Source: Odoribacter splanchnicus DSM 20712
GTDB taxonomy: Bacteria; Bacteroidota; Bacteroidia; Bacteroidales; Marinifilaceae
Reading direction: 5' to 3'
Length of the DNA: 64,000 nucleotides
Assembly (NCBI RefSeq): GCF_000190535.1
Contig: NC_015160.1
Coordinates: 3,658,001-3,722,000 of the forward strand
Part shown: piece after piece, positions 11,767 through 20,189 of the stretch
How the letters are laid out: the number at the start of each line of letters is the position of its first letter
How positions within the stretch are numbered: position 1 is the stretch's first letter
Made by a program: the position numbers and the translations under genes
The notes under the pieces: generated by a model
Databases searched by the model: none
What the model saw: the letters and a program-made list of their open reading frames with translations, nothing else
Told to the model about the DNA's origin: nothing

Positions 11767-14187
11767 TTATGCTTTTAGAAGCGCTGTTTCCAGCACTTCT
11801 TTGATATGATCCGCATAGTGGAATTTCAGCCCTTTCAGGTATTCTTTTTTGATATCGTCGATATCTTTTTTGTTTTCACTGCAAAGGATGATCTCTTTTA
11901 TTCCGGCTCGTTTGGCGGCCAGGATTTTTTCGCGGATTCCCCCTACCGGTAATACTTTGCCACGGAGGGTGATTTCTCCGGTCATGGCGATGGCTTTTTT
12001 CACTTTCCGGCCGGTGAGGGCGGATACTAGTGCAGTAACCATGGTGATCCCTGCCGAAGGTCCGTCTTTGGGAACAGCTCCAGCCGGAACATGGACGTGG
12101 ATGTCGTTTTCTTCGAACATCTTTTCGTCGATCCCGATCTCTTTTGCATGCGATTTGATGTATTCGAGTGCTAAAGTAGCGGATTCTTTCATCACTTCTC
12201 CCAGGTTACCGGTCAGGCTAAGATGCCCTTTGCCTTTGCTGTAGCTCGATTCTATATAGAGAATTTCTCCTCCTACGGCTGTCCAGGCTAATCCGGTCAC
12301 GACACCGGGTAGTTCGTTCCCTTGATATTCCTCCCGGGAGAAAATCGGGCTTCCCAGATATTCTTTCACCTTATTTTCGTCGAGCGTAATCGTGAATTTT
12401 TTATTCATAGCGACCTTCCGGGCCACATGGCGCATAATTTTAGCTATGGTCATGTCCAGACTACGAACGCCCGATTCGCGGGTATATTTCTCGATGATCA
12501 GGTCGATGATCTCGTCTGGGATCGTTACATGCCCGGCCGTAATTCCGTGGTTTTCCAATTGCTTCGGAATCAGGTGCCGCTTGGCGATTTCCCGTTTTTC
12601 CTCCATGAGGTAACCCGTCACTTCGATGATTTCCATCCGGTCGCGCAAAGGACCTGCAATCGTGCTGAGGTCATTGGCTGTGGCGATGAACATCACTTTC
12701 GACAGATCATAGTCGATATCCAGAAAATTATCGTGAAAACTGCCGTTTTGTTCCGGGTCGAGCACTTCCAACAGGGCAGATTGAGGATCCCCCCGGAAAT
12801 CGTTACCCACTTTATCGATCTCATCCAGAATGAAAACAGGATTAGAAGTTCCTGCTTTTTTGATACTTTGAAGGATTCGTCCCGGCATAGCTCCGATATA
12901 GGTCTTCCGGTGTCCCCGGATTTCCGATTCATCGTGCAATCCACCTAAAGACATCCGTACAAATTCGCGGTTCAAGGCCCGGGCTACAGATTTTCCCAGG
13001 GAAGTTTTACCTACTCCCGGAGGGCCGTAGAGGCACAGAATCGGCGATTTCATATCGGCTTTTAACTTTAAAACCGCTAAGTATTCTAAAATTCTTTCTT
13101 TTACTTTCTCCAGTCCGAAATGATCGGCATCCAGTACCTGGCGTGCATGTTCCAGATCCAGGTTGTCCTCCGAGAGGTGATTCCAGGGCAGGTCCAGCAT
13201 TTCCCTCAAATAATTGGATTGTACCGAGTAATCGGGGGAAGAAGGATTCAACCGTTTCAGCTTGTTCAGCTCTTTGTTGAAAATTTCCCGGACATTCCCG
13301 TTCCATTCTTTCGTTTCGGCCAGTTCCTCCAGTTCTTTGATTTCCTCGTCGGTCGGATTACCTCCCAGTTCGTCCTGTATGGTCTTCATCTGTTGATGCA
13401 GGAAATATTCGCGCTGTTGTTTGTCGATATCCATTTTTACTTTCTTCTGAATATCGTTTTTCAATTCCAGTAAACTCACCTGCTTACTCAGGATTTCCAG
13501 TAGTTTGATCGCCCGTTGTTTCAGGTTGTCGATTTCCAGCAACTCTTGTTTATTCTGATAATCTACATCTGTATTCGAAGAGATGAAGTTGATCAGAAAA
13601 AGCATACTCTCGATATTTTTTAGCGCAAAACCTGCTTCATTAGGGATATGGCTGGAATATTTGACGATCTTGGAAGCCATATCTTTCAACGATTCTGCTA
13701 TCGCATTGTATTCCGGATCGTTTTCAGGTACCCCTTCTTCTTTTTTCAAACTGATCTTCCCAACATGGTAAGGATCGTCGTAAAGGATATCTTCCAATAA
13801 AAACCTTCTCTTGCCTTGAATGATGGCTGTGGTGGTTCCGTCCGGCATTTCCAGTATTTTCAGGATAGAAGCTACTGTTCCGATCTGGTAAAGATCGTTT
13901 ATATCCGGATTTTCAGTATTGGTATCTTTTTGTGCAACTACTCCGATCAGGGCACTCTGCCGGTAGGAATCTTTGATCAACTTTAAAGATTTATCCCGTC
14001 CGATGTTGATCGGAATGATTACGCCCGGAAATAATACCGTATTCCGTAGCGGTAAAATTGGCAGTGTGTCAGGAATCTGCATATTATCATTCAGCAGTTC
14101 TTTCTCGTCCCCCATGATGGGTAGGAAATCTGCCGAATCTTCTCCCATGTTCTGTAATAACACTGCTTTCAGATTTATTTTATCCAT
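11767..14187 (-). CDS. lon: ATP-dependent Lon protease
   Basis: An 806-residue cytosolic Lon: N-terminal substrate-binding domain (about 42-240), coiled linker (to about 350), AAA+ domain with Walker A GPPGVGKT at 388-395, and the C-terminal serine protease domain. The catalytic dyad is S711 (DGPSAG) and K754 (GIREKILAA), 43 residues apart as in E. coli Lon. It degrades misfolded and regulatory proteins as a hexamer. The ATG at 14187 fits the family. It is transcribed alone; the 90 bases upstream contain no clear TAnnTTTG box, and a heat-shock type control cannot be read from the sequence. Confidence 0.97.
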   Translation of the reverse strand: MDKINLKAVLLQNMGEDSADFLPIMGDEKELLNDNMQIPDTLPILPLRNTVLFPGVIIPINIGRDKSLKLIKDSYRQSALIGVVAQKDTNTENPDINDLYQIGTVASILKILEMPDGTTTAIIQGKRRFLLEDILYDDPYHVGKISLKKEEGVPENDPEYNAIAESLKDMASKIVKYSSHIPNEAGFALKNIESMLFLINFISSNTDVDYQNKQELLEIDNLKQRAIKLLEILSKQVSLLELKNDIQKKVKMDIDKQQREYFLHQQMKTIQDELGGNPTDEEIKELEELAETKEWNGNVREIFNKELNKLKRLNPSSPDYSVQSNYLREMLDLPWNHLSEDNLDLEHARQVLDADHFGLEKVKERILEYLAVLKLKADMKSPILCLYGPPGVGKTSLGKSVARALNREFVRMSLGGLHDESEIRGHRKTYIGAMPGRILQSIKKAGTSNPVFILDEIDKVGNDFRGDPQSALLEVLDPEQNGSFHDNFLDIDYDLSKVMFIATANDLSTIAGPLRDRMEIIEVTGYLMEEKREIAKRHLIPKQLENHGITAGHVTIPDEIIDLIIEKYTRESGVRSLDMTIAKIMRHVARKVAMNKKFTITLDENKVKEYLGSPIFSREEYQGNELPGVVTGLAWTAVGGEILYIESSYSKGKGHLSLTGNLGEVMKESATLALEYIKSHAKEIGIDEKMFEENDIHVHVPAGAVPKDGPSAGITMVTALVSALTGRKVKKAIAMTGEITLRGKVLPVGGIREKILAAKRAGIKEIILCSENKKDIDDIKKEYLKGLKFHYADHIKEVLETALLKA

Positions 14188-14366
14188 TTATTCGTCCTCT
14201 CTTGTTTTATGGTTATAAATTTTTATACGAGTAACAACTGACATTTTGTCAATGTTTTGTGTAAAAATAGAATTCATTACCTATAGCACAAATCCTGTGC
14301 CACAATTGAGTAGGGAGCATTTTGTTCCGAATGCTGATTTTGCTTAGGGAATAGAGGGAAGGAAAT

Positions 14367-14400
14367 AAAAAAAGCGAAAAGTCTTCTTTTCGCTTTTTTT
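14367..14400 (-). terminator. Intrinsic terminator of rpmE2
   Basis: A perfect 15-bp stem (AAAAAAAGCGAAAAG against its complement) with a 4-base loop, giving a run of seven T at the 3' end on either strand. It lies 22 bases after the rpmE2 stop. Confidence 0.85.
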
Positions 14401-14421
14401 ATTTCATTTAGAGAGAAACGA

Positions 14422-14685
14422 TTATTTTTTTCTTTTTTCCATGTGGTCCTTGTAACGGTTCATGAATTTATCTACACGACCGGCAGTATCCACCAATTTC
14501 ACTTTACCGGTATAGAACGGGTGTGAAGTGTTGGAGATTTCCATTTTTACCAACGGATATTCTACACCATCGATCTCGATGGTTTCTTTTGTTGCTGCAG
14601 TTGATTTAGTAATGGTAGTCGTGCCATTAGACATATCTTTAAATACTACCAGTCTGTAATTTTCAGGATGTATGCCCTTTTTCAT
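14422..14685 (-). CDS. rpmE2: 50S ribosomal protein L31, type B
   Basis: An 87-residue ribosomal protein. The start was set at the ATG of [11 protein letters not shown], the conserved beginning of the family, not at an upstream in-frame ATG at 14730. There is no cysteine in the protein, so it is the zinc-free (C-minus) paralogue, normally made when zinc is scarce in bacteria that have both forms; Bacteroidota usually have only this one. A full promoter lies 42 bases upstream and a strong terminator follows, so it is a single-gene unit. Confidence 0.95.
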   Translation of the reverse strand: MKKGIHPENYRLVVFKDMSNGTTTITKSTAATKETIEIDGVEYPLVKMEISNTSHPFYTGKVKLVDTAGRVDKFMNRYKDHMEKRKK

Positions 14686-14727
14686 TGTATGTAAAATTTT
14701 ATAATTATTCTTTCCATTATCGGACGG

Positions 14728-14758
14728 CAAAGATAGCTCATCTATTATTAATTACAAA
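14728..14758 (-). promoter_or_regulatory. Promoter of rpmE2 (TTTG-N19-TATCTTTG)
   Basis: On the minus strand a TTTG box (complement of 14755-14758) and TATCTTTG (14735-14728) are separated by 19 bases, an excellent fit to the Bacteroidota sigma-ABfr consensus. The -7 box lies 42 bases upstream of the rpmE2 ATG, and its position supports the shorter start. Confidence 0.75.
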
Positions 14759-14804
14759 GAAAAATGAAGACTTTTTTTCGATGCTGGTTTTGAATGAGTT
14801 ACTT

Positions 14805-15539
14805 TTAAATTTCCCTATTGAAGAATTTAATCTGTTCATGCAGGATAAATGCTTCGAGGGTTTCCGGTGTCTCACTGATTTTTCCCCGTTTCAGGGCATT
14901 GAGTAATTCTGCCCGGTCGTCGGCAAACAGGATGAGCAGGGGATGCTCTTCTTTCAGTTCCAAAAAGTTGATGAGCAGGATACCGGTTTCCAGATTGCAA
15001 TAACCGAATGGCTTGATATGCATAAAATCGTACATGAAGTTGGCCACAATTTTAATGTTCTCGCTTACACCGGCTTCGGTTAGTTGTACATCGGTAGTCC
15101 GGCACAGATTGTCGAGCAGGAGGGGGATTTTACGGAAATCAGCCAAAGGGTATACTTCGTCATAATCCTCGCCGAGGCGGAAATCTCCTAACGAAGTATC
15201 GTAACGTCCCACAGAAGTAGTCGTTTCGCCACCGGTATGCTTCATGATACGGGCAGAAACCGCTCTGACAAACGTGAGGTCTAAAGGCTGGCGAAGGGCT
15301 GCTTGTTTTTCACAATATTGCCAGGCTTGCCAAAGATCGTAGGCTTGACGGGTTGTCTCTGTCGATTGAGGTTTACCGGTACTGACGATGTTCTCGAATA
15401 TTGTCGGTGGAAGGTTGTGTCCGCCCAACCGGAAAGTTTCGTATAAAAACAAATTCCGGACATAATTTTGATGTATCTGAGTCCGGGTGTCGGGTCGGGT
15501 GAGGTATGCTTGCCTTAATGTCAAATAGTCCTGTAACAT
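14805..15539 (-). CDS. Fic-fold protein with a destroyed catalytic motif
   Basis: A 244-residue protein with the helical layout of Fic/DOC AMP-transferases: N-terminal helices, a flap region near GRYDTSLGDFRLGEDYDEV (111-129), and the active-site loop at 174-186. The canonical motif HPFxDGNGR is replaced by KPFGYCNLE: the catalytic His is K176, the Asp is Y180, and the Arg is E184, while Pro, Phe and Asn182 stay. It therefore should not transfer AMP. It may be a binding-only protein, or a decaying gene that has kept its frame. It is a single gene on the minus strand, with pgeF divergent from it. Confidence 0.75.
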   Translation of the reverse strand: MLQDYLTLRQAYLTRPDTRTQIHQNYVRNLFLYETFRLGGHNLPPTIFENIVSTGKPQSTETTRQAYDLWQAWQYCEKQAALRQPLDLTFVRAVSARIMKHTGGETTTSVGRYDTSLGDFRLGEDYDEVYPLADFRKIPLLLDNLCRTTDVQLTEAGVSENIKIVANFMYDFMHIKPFGYCNLETGILLINFLELKEEHPLLILFADDRAELLNALKRGKISETPETLEAFILHEQIKFFNREI

Positions 15540-15606
15540 ATTTTTTTCTTAAACATACGTTGGAATCGGCTGAAAGTTTACTTTTATGACGGTTTGGAGC
15601 TTAAAC

Positions 15607-15638
15607 TTTGGGGATTATCCGAACTTGGGCTAATTTTG
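15607..15638 (+). promoter_or_regulatory. Promoter of pgeF (TTTG-N20-TAATTTTG)
   Basis: TTTG at 15607-15610 and TAATTTTG at 15631-15638 are 20 bases apart. The ATG at 15653 follows the -7 box after 14 bases, giving a very short leader. Confidence 0.7.
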
Positions 15639-15652
15639 TCGATCTAAAATGA

Positions 15653-16444
15653 ATGGATATGGAGAAACTGCTTAGCGGGGATTTCCCTTTTTATCGGTTC
15701 CGGAATTTATCCGCTTATCCGGAATTGATGCATTTTGTCTCTTCGGGAGTTAAAAATATCGGATTTTCCGATCGGGAAAATCCTGAGATCATACAGCATA
15801 ATCGCAGGAGCCTGGCGGAAGCTGCAGGATTTGAGGTAGAGCGGCTGATTACCGCCCGGCAGGTACATTCGGCGACAGTGCGGATCGTTACGGCTGAGGA
15901 AGCCGGGAGAGGGGCTTTGGATAGGGAAAGCCGTATTCCGGCAACGGATGCTTTGGTGACGAATCAGCCGGGGATATGTCTGATGGTGTTGTCTGCCGAT
16001 TGTGTCCCGGTACTCCTGTTCGAACCGGAGAAAAGGGTGGTTGCCGCAGTACATGCCGGATGGAGAGGAACAGCGGCAGAAATAGTCGGGGTAACCGTGC
16101 GGGTAATGCAGGAGCATTTCGGATGTGATCCCCAACGGGTAGTGGCGGCTATTGGCCCCTCGATCGGGAAATGTTGTTTCGAAGTCGGAGAGGAAGTGGC
16201 CCGGGTGTTTCAACAGTTATTTCCCGGTAATCAGGCGATCGTTGGTCTGGGAAAGCAACCGGGAAAATACCAGGTGGATTTGTGGGAAGCTAACCGTAAA
16301 GAATTGCTGGCATGTGGGGTGAAAAATGAAAATATAGAAGTGGCCGGTATGTGCTCGGTCTGTCATCCGGACCTTTTCTTCTCCTATCGGAGAGAAGGGG
16401 AGAAAGCGGGGAGGTTCGGGGCAGGGATCGGGATGAAAAGCTAG
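15653..16444 (+). CDS. pgeF: Peptidoglycan editing factor PgeF (laccase-domain, YfiH family)
   Basis: A 263-residue cytosolic enzyme. The Cu/Zn-binding Cys-His motifs of the family are all present: QVHSATVR, SADCVPVLLF, AAVHAGWRGTA, and MCSVCHPDLFFSYRRE near the C-terminus. In E. coli PgeF removes wrongly incorporated L-Ser peptides from peptidoglycan precursors; related proteins have purine nucleoside phosphorylase or adenosine deaminase activity (FAMIN-type). An alternative start six bases later (second ATG) is possible. The last codons (AAA AGC TAG) already belong to the heptanucleotide array that follows, so the repeat overlaps the stop. Confidence 0.92.
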   Translation: MDMEKLLSGDFPFYRFRNLSAYPELMHFVSSGVKNIGFSDRENPEIIQHNRRSLAEAAGFEVERLITARQVHSATVRIVTAEEAGRGALDRESRIPATDALVTNQPGICLMVLSADCVPVLLFEPEKRVVAAVHAGWRGTAAEIVGVTVRVMQEHFGCDPQRVVAAIGPSIGKCCFEVGEEVARVFQQLFPGNQAIVGLGKQPGKYQVDLWEANRKELLACGVKNENIEVAGMCSVCHPDLFFSYRREGEKAGRFGAGIGMKS

Positions 16445-16587
16445 AGGTTAAAAAGCTGAAAGCAATAAGCTAGAGGCTAAAAGCTAAAGGCTAGAGGCTA
16501 GAGGCTAAAAGCTAAAGGCTAGAGGCTAAAAGCTAAAGGCTAGAGGCTAGAGGCTAAAAGCTAAAAGCTAGAAGCTAAAGGCTGGAG
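16440..16587. repeat. Heptanucleotide tandem array GCTARAR after pgeF
   Basis: From 16469 to 16587 there are 17 head-to-tail 7-base units, each a variant of GCTARAR (GCTAGAG, GCTAAAA, GCTAAAG in a recurring order). A degenerate unit at 16440-16446 contains the pgeF stop codon itself. Each unit carries TAG or TAA, and the period of seven puts stops in all three frames. There are no spacers and no match to a CRISPR layout. Confidence 0.85.
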
Positions 16588-16707
16588 GGTGAAAGCGATT
16601 AAGGAGGACGAACGTTTTCGTAAATTGCTGGGACAAAAATAATCGGATGGAGCATAACTTTGGGCTGAATATTATATTTTTGTATCGGTTTTCGAAGCTA
16701 ATCCGCT

Positions 16708-16765
16708 CATTGCTTTTAGTTTATTGCTTTTAGCCTTTAGCTTATAGCCTTTTACCTTTTACTTT
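16708..16765. repeat. Inverted copies of the GCTARAR heptad before lrgA
   Basis: Bases such as GCTTTTAGCC-TTTAGC at this place are the reverse complement of the array at 16440-16587 (units TTTTAGC, CTTTAGC, TTATAGC). The two blocks are about 120 bases apart in opposite orientation and could pair. The bases between (16588-16707) show no gene. Confidence 0.65.
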
Positions 16766-16769
16766 AACT

Positions 16770-17126
16770 ATGTTACCAGGTATTTTTATTGTACTTTTCT
16801 TTTTTGCGCTCGGCGAGTTGGTGGGATGGCTGGTGAACGGTTTTATTCCCGGGAGTGTGATCGGGATGATGTTGTTGTTTACCGCTTTATGCCTGAAGTG
16901 GGTCAAGCCTGAACGTATCAAGCCTGTTGCCCGGTTTCTTTGTGATAACATGGCTTTGTTTTTTGTTCCTGCCGGGGTTGGGATTGTGAATGCCTTAGAT
17001 ATATTATCTCAGTATTGGCAGGCGGTATTGGTGGCCTGTGCCGTCAGTACGGTGGTGGTGATCGTCGTCGTGGCTTCGATACAACAATGGTTTGAGAAAC
17101 ATCGGAAAGGGGCGGAAGACCGTTGA
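16770..17126 (+). CDS. lrgA: CidA/LrgA family membrane protein
   Basis: A 118-residue protein with four predicted membrane helices and the family hallmark (IVLFFFALGELVGWLVNGFIPGSVIGMMLLF near the N-terminus, and FVPAGVGIVNA). With LrgB it forms the LrgAB/CidAB type complex, described as holin-like and in some bacteria as a pyruvate or glycolate carrier. The lrgB gene starts 27 bases downstream, so they form one operon. Confidence 0.9.
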   Translation: MLPGIFIVLFFFALGELVGWLVNGFIPGSVIGMMLLFTALCLKWVKPERIKPVARFLCDNMALFFVPAGVGIVNALDILSQYWQAVLVACAVSTVVVIVVVASIQQWFEKHRKGAEDR

Positions 17127-17153
17127 TTTAGAAATGTAAATGCTGTTTGGCTT

Positions 17154-17846
17154 ATGACTGTTTTATTAAATTCCGAAATATTCATATTAACCTTGGTGAT
17201 CGGGGTGTATCTCGCTGCTGTATGGTTGTTCAGAAAAACAAGACTGAGTATCCTGAATCCGTTGTTGGTATCTATACCCGTATTGGCGCTGATCACTCAT
17301 TTCCTGGGGATTTCCTACGAGTCGTTTGAAAAAGGAAGCCGGATAATTAGTTTTATGCTTGGACCGACAGTTGTCGTATTAGGGTATTTACTCTACGAAC
17401 AGATCGCCCAATTGAAAGAAAATGCTGTTTCTATCATTACTTCGGTATTTGTCGGTTGTATAACCGGGGTATTGAGCGTGATTTTTATTGCCCGGTATTT
17501 CGGTGCCGATCATGCTTTGATCGCTTCGTTAGAGCCGAAGTCTGTGACTACTCCGATCGCGATGAGTATTGCTGAACGGTCGGGAGGGATACCGGCCATT
17601 GCGGCCGTGGTGGTGATTGTCGTCGGTATTTTCGGTGGCTTGGTCGGTCCTTTTATTCTGGAGCGTTTAGGAATCAAAAGCCGGATTGCGCGTGGGTTGG
17701 CTTTAGGTTCTGCAGCCCATGGTCTGGGGACTGCCAAGGCCATGGAACTGGGAGCGGTAGAAGGAGCGATCAGCGGATTAGCCATCGGTGTGATGGGCAT
17801 TATGACCGCCATTTTAGTGCCCGTGATCGAGTTGTTTATCGCCTGA
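17154..17846 (+). CDS. lrgB: LrgB family membrane protein
   Basis: A 230-residue membrane protein with about six helices and the conserved LrgB segments LEPKSVTTPIAM and GSAAHGLGTAKAMELG. It is the partner of LrgA 27 bases upstream; the pair matches the order found in most bacteria. Its stop lies two bases from the end of a convergent pseudogene, and no terminator separates them. Confidence 0.92.
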   Translation: MTVLLNSEIFILTLVIGVYLAAVWLFRKTRLSILNPLLVSIPVLALITHFLGISYESFEKGSRIISFMLGPTVVVLGYLLYEQIAQLKENAVSIITSVFVGCITGVLSVIFIARYFGADHALIASLEPKSVTTPIAMSIAERSGGIPAIAAVVVIVVGIFGGLVGPFILERLGIKSRIARGLALGSAAHGLGTAKAMELGAVEGAISGLAIGVMGIMTAILVPVIELFIA

Positions 17847-17847
17847 A

Positions 17848-18200
17848 CTATTTCAGATTCTCCAGTATTTCTTGTAAGGATTTGCCAGTTCCCTTTCAGG
17901 TCCGACAATTGACATTTTTCTCCCCGTACATTTTCAAGGATCGTTTCCGGTAGAGGGGCGCCAGGGGGGATGTGTTTTTTATTGTTCATTTCCCGAAGGT
18001 ATTTTTCCCCTTTATCCGGTAAGATCTCTGCCATTTTCTTTACACGTGCCAGTTCCTTTTCGAAACGGTCGCTATAGGTGTAACTCATCACGTAGCGGGC
18101 GATGATGTTGTCGGTTGTCGACCGGATCAGCGCTAGCACGGTGAAGTGGGTTTTGAGCTTTTCTATTTTTTCTTTGGGAGTCCGGGCAGGACATACATAT
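17848..18200 (-). pseudogene. Remnant of a thioredoxin-fold (TlpA/ResA-like) protein
   Basis: The minus strand carries a protein-like stretch with KEKIEKLKTHFTVLALI, then a charged helix, then PPGAPLPETILENVRGEKC and QLSDLKG, which is how a TlpA/AhpC domain starts (P-x-G-x-x-x-P ... L-x-D-L-K-G-K). At this point the usual continuation with the CxxC active site is missing; a -1 shift leads at once to KSLQEILENLK and a stop at 17850-17848, a plausible original C-terminus. So an internal deletion removed the catalytic part. The 5' end is also lost, where the GAGTT array begins. Confidence 0.6.
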
Positions 18201-18205
18201 ATGAA

Positions 18206-18306
18206 AAGAGTTAATGAGTTATAGAGTTGAATTAACTTGATATCCTTATAACTTACTAACTCTACAACTCTTTAAACTCAGTAACTCTTTAAACTCATCA
18301 ACTCTC
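18206..18306. repeat. GAGTT / AACTC periodic repeats forming a long imperfect hairpin
   Basis: The left part (18206-18235) repeats GAGTT every 8 bases, and the right part (18250-18306) repeats its complement AACTC every 8-9 bases, so the two halves can pair. The right end contains the stop codon of the purine nucleoside phosphorylase gene (TCA at 18298-18300 on the plus strand). The arrangement is like that of the array overlapping the pgeF stop. Confidence 0.7.
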
Positions 18307-19122
18307 TTTCAGCTCTGCAATAATCTCGCGGAAGAGAGCGGTCATGCGGGGTTGGGCTGTATTGCCGATGTCCTGAACTTCGGTGTGGTTGGTTTTGATC
18401 AGTTCCGGTGAAGCCGTACTATTGGTGATTACCGACATACCGAAACATTCCATACCCATATGGCGGGCTACAATGATTTCGGGTACGGTGGACATGCCTA
18501 CAGCATCTCCTCCGATAACCCGGATCCAGTTGTATTCTGCCGGTGTCTCGAAAGAGGGACCTTGCAGGCCGGCATATACACCGTGCTGTAACGGAATACC
18601 TAATTTTTTTCCGCATTCTTCTGCCAGCCGGATGATTCTGGGACTATAAGCATCGGTCATGCCGGGGAAGCGGGGCCCGAGCTCGTCGATGTTTTTCCCT
18701 CGCAGCGGATGTTCCGGGAAGAGATTGATATGGTCGGTGATGATCATCAGGTCGCCCACCAGAAATTGAGTGTTGACACCACCGGCAGCATTGGAAACGA
18801 AGAGATACTTCACGCCTAATTCATGTAATACCCGGATAGGAAAAGTGACTTCTTGCATCGGATAACCTTCATAAAAATGAAAACGTCCCTGCATTGCGAT
18901 TACGTTTTTCCCGCCGAATTTCCCGATTAATAGATTTCCTTTGTGTCCTTGGACGGTGGATACCGGGAAATGAGGAATTCCGGCATAGGGAATCGTATGT
19001 TTTATTTCTATCGATTTGCCTAATTCTCCTAATCCTGTACCCAGGATGATACCGATCCGATATTTTTCCCCTTCCAGAAAACGGGAAATATAAGCTGCAC
19101 TATCTTTGATTTTTCCTAACAT
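18298..19122 (-). CDS. Purine nucleoside phosphorylase (trimeric type)
   Basis: A 274-residue cytosolic enzyme that splits purine nucleosides with phosphate for purine salvage. Family motifs in order: phosphate site GTGLGELGKSIE near the N-terminus, QGRFHFYEGY, VSNAAGGVN, and the base/ribose site GPSFETPAEYNWIRVIG followed by DAVGMSTVPE. The length and motifs fit the trimeric inosine/guanosine type. The start overlaps the end of lpxK by 23 bases, so translation is probably coupled within the sppA-lpxK-PNP cluster. Confidence 0.93.
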   Translation of the reverse strand: MLGKIKDSAAYISRFLEGEKYRIGIILGTGLGELGKSIEIKHTIPYAGIPHFPVSTVQGHKGNLLIGKFGGKNVIAMQGRFHFYEGYPMQEVTFPIRVLHELGVKYLFVSNAAGGVNTQFLVGDLMIITDHINLFPEHPLRGKNIDELGPRFPGMTDAYSPRIIRLAEECGKKLGIPLQHGVYAGLQGPSFETPAEYNWIRVIGGDAVGMSTVPEIIVARHMGMECFGMSVITNSTASPELIKTNHTEVQDIGNTAQPRMTALFREIIAELKES

Positions 19123-20152
19123 ATTCTGATATTTCGTTTAATAGTAAATCGTCTTGGTCGATAAATACGGGTTCCACCGGAATATAATAAATCACCCTTT
19201 GCAATTCTTCGGGTAAGGGACAAGCTTTCAGCCGCACCGCATCTTTTTCGGTGGTGAATATATATTTCTTCGGATTTTCGATGGATTCGAAAGCCCGGGC
19301 AATCTGCTGAAAATCTTTTTTGGAGAAATGATGATGATCCGGATACCGGATTCCGGTGATATCCGAGGTGAAAGTTTTCAAATGATCGATATAAGGACCG
19401 GGTTGTGCTATGCCTGTCAGGCACAGGATACTGCTACTTCGGTCCGGTACGATAGATTCGTATTGCGGGAAAAGAGGCTTGATCTTACCGTATTCCAGGG
19501 TGGTGAAGAAGAGTTGTTGATAAGGCTTTATCTTTAAGTGTTTGGATAAAATCCTCTTTTCTATCGGTTGGATACTTTTAGGACATTTAGTGACGATAAT
19601 ATAGTCAGCTCGCTTCAGTGCTTGTACGCTTTCCCTTAACCGGCCTGCCGGAAGCAGACAATCTTCGTGTACCGGACGGTTATAATCGATCAGAACGATA
19701 TTTTTGTCGGCTTGTACATATCGGTGTTGGAAAGCATCGTCCAGCAGGATCACTTCGGGAGGTTCCGGTAAGGCAAGAAGTTTTTGGATTCCTCTCACTC
19801 GGTTACCATCACAAGCTACCAGAATATCCGGGTATTTACTTTTGATCTGCATCGGTTCGTCTCCGATTTCAGCGGCGGTAGAATGTTCGTTGGCCAGGAT
19901 AAAGCCTCTGGTCTTGCGTTTATATCCCCGGCTAAGACAGGCTACCCGGAATTTCTTTTTTAGCTCCGAGATGATCAGTTCTGTATGAGGCGTTTTTCCG
20001 GTACCTCCTACAGTGATATTACCGACACAAATAACCGGAATCCTGAAAGTTTGTGATTTCAGGATTCCGATATGAAAAAGAAAATTACGTACTCCGGTGA
20101 CAACACCATAAATAACACTGAGCGGCAGCAATATTATTTTGACAAATGCCAT
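19100..20152 (-). CDS. lpxK: Tetraacyldisaccharide 4'-kinase
   Basis: A 350-residue inner-membrane kinase that adds the 4'-phosphate to the lipid A precursor. It has an N-terminal helix, the P-loop VGNITVGGTGKTPHTE, and LLDDAFQHR with the second active-site region. The start was set at the ATG of MAFVKIILLPLSVIYG, because the upstream in-frame ATG (20209) would overlap the end of sppA by 20 bases and add residues not typical of the family. It is co-transcribed with sppA upstream and the phosphorylase downstream. Confidence 0.93.
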   Translation of the reverse strand: MAFVKIILLPLSVIYGVVTGVRNFLFHIGILKSQTFRIPVICVGNITVGGTGKTPHTELIISELKKKFRVACLSRGYKRKTRGFILANEHSTAAEIGDEPMQIKSKYPDILVACDGNRVRGIQKLLALPEPPEVILLDDAFQHRYVQADKNIVLIDYNRPVHEDCLLPAGRLRESVQALKRADYIIVTKCPKSIQPIEKRILSKHLKIKPYQQLFFTTLEYGKIKPLFPQYESIVPDRSSSILCLTGIAQPGPYIDHLKTFTSDITGIRYPDHHHFSKKDFQQIARAFESIENPKKYIFTTEKDAVRLKACPLPEELQRVIYYIPVEPVFIDQDDLLLNEISEYVRKNQR

Positions 20153-20189
20153 GGCCGTGGTTTTTGTTGATAAATAGCTCGTGAACTTG

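Noticed and set aside
11849..14218. Open frames on the plus strand across lon
   Set aside because: They are antisense shadows of the lon gene; the minus-strand product has full Lon motifs and a dyad with the right spacing.
16440..16587. Possible CRISPR array
   Set aside because: The units are 7 bases, directly adjoining, with no spacers, and no cas gene is in the window.
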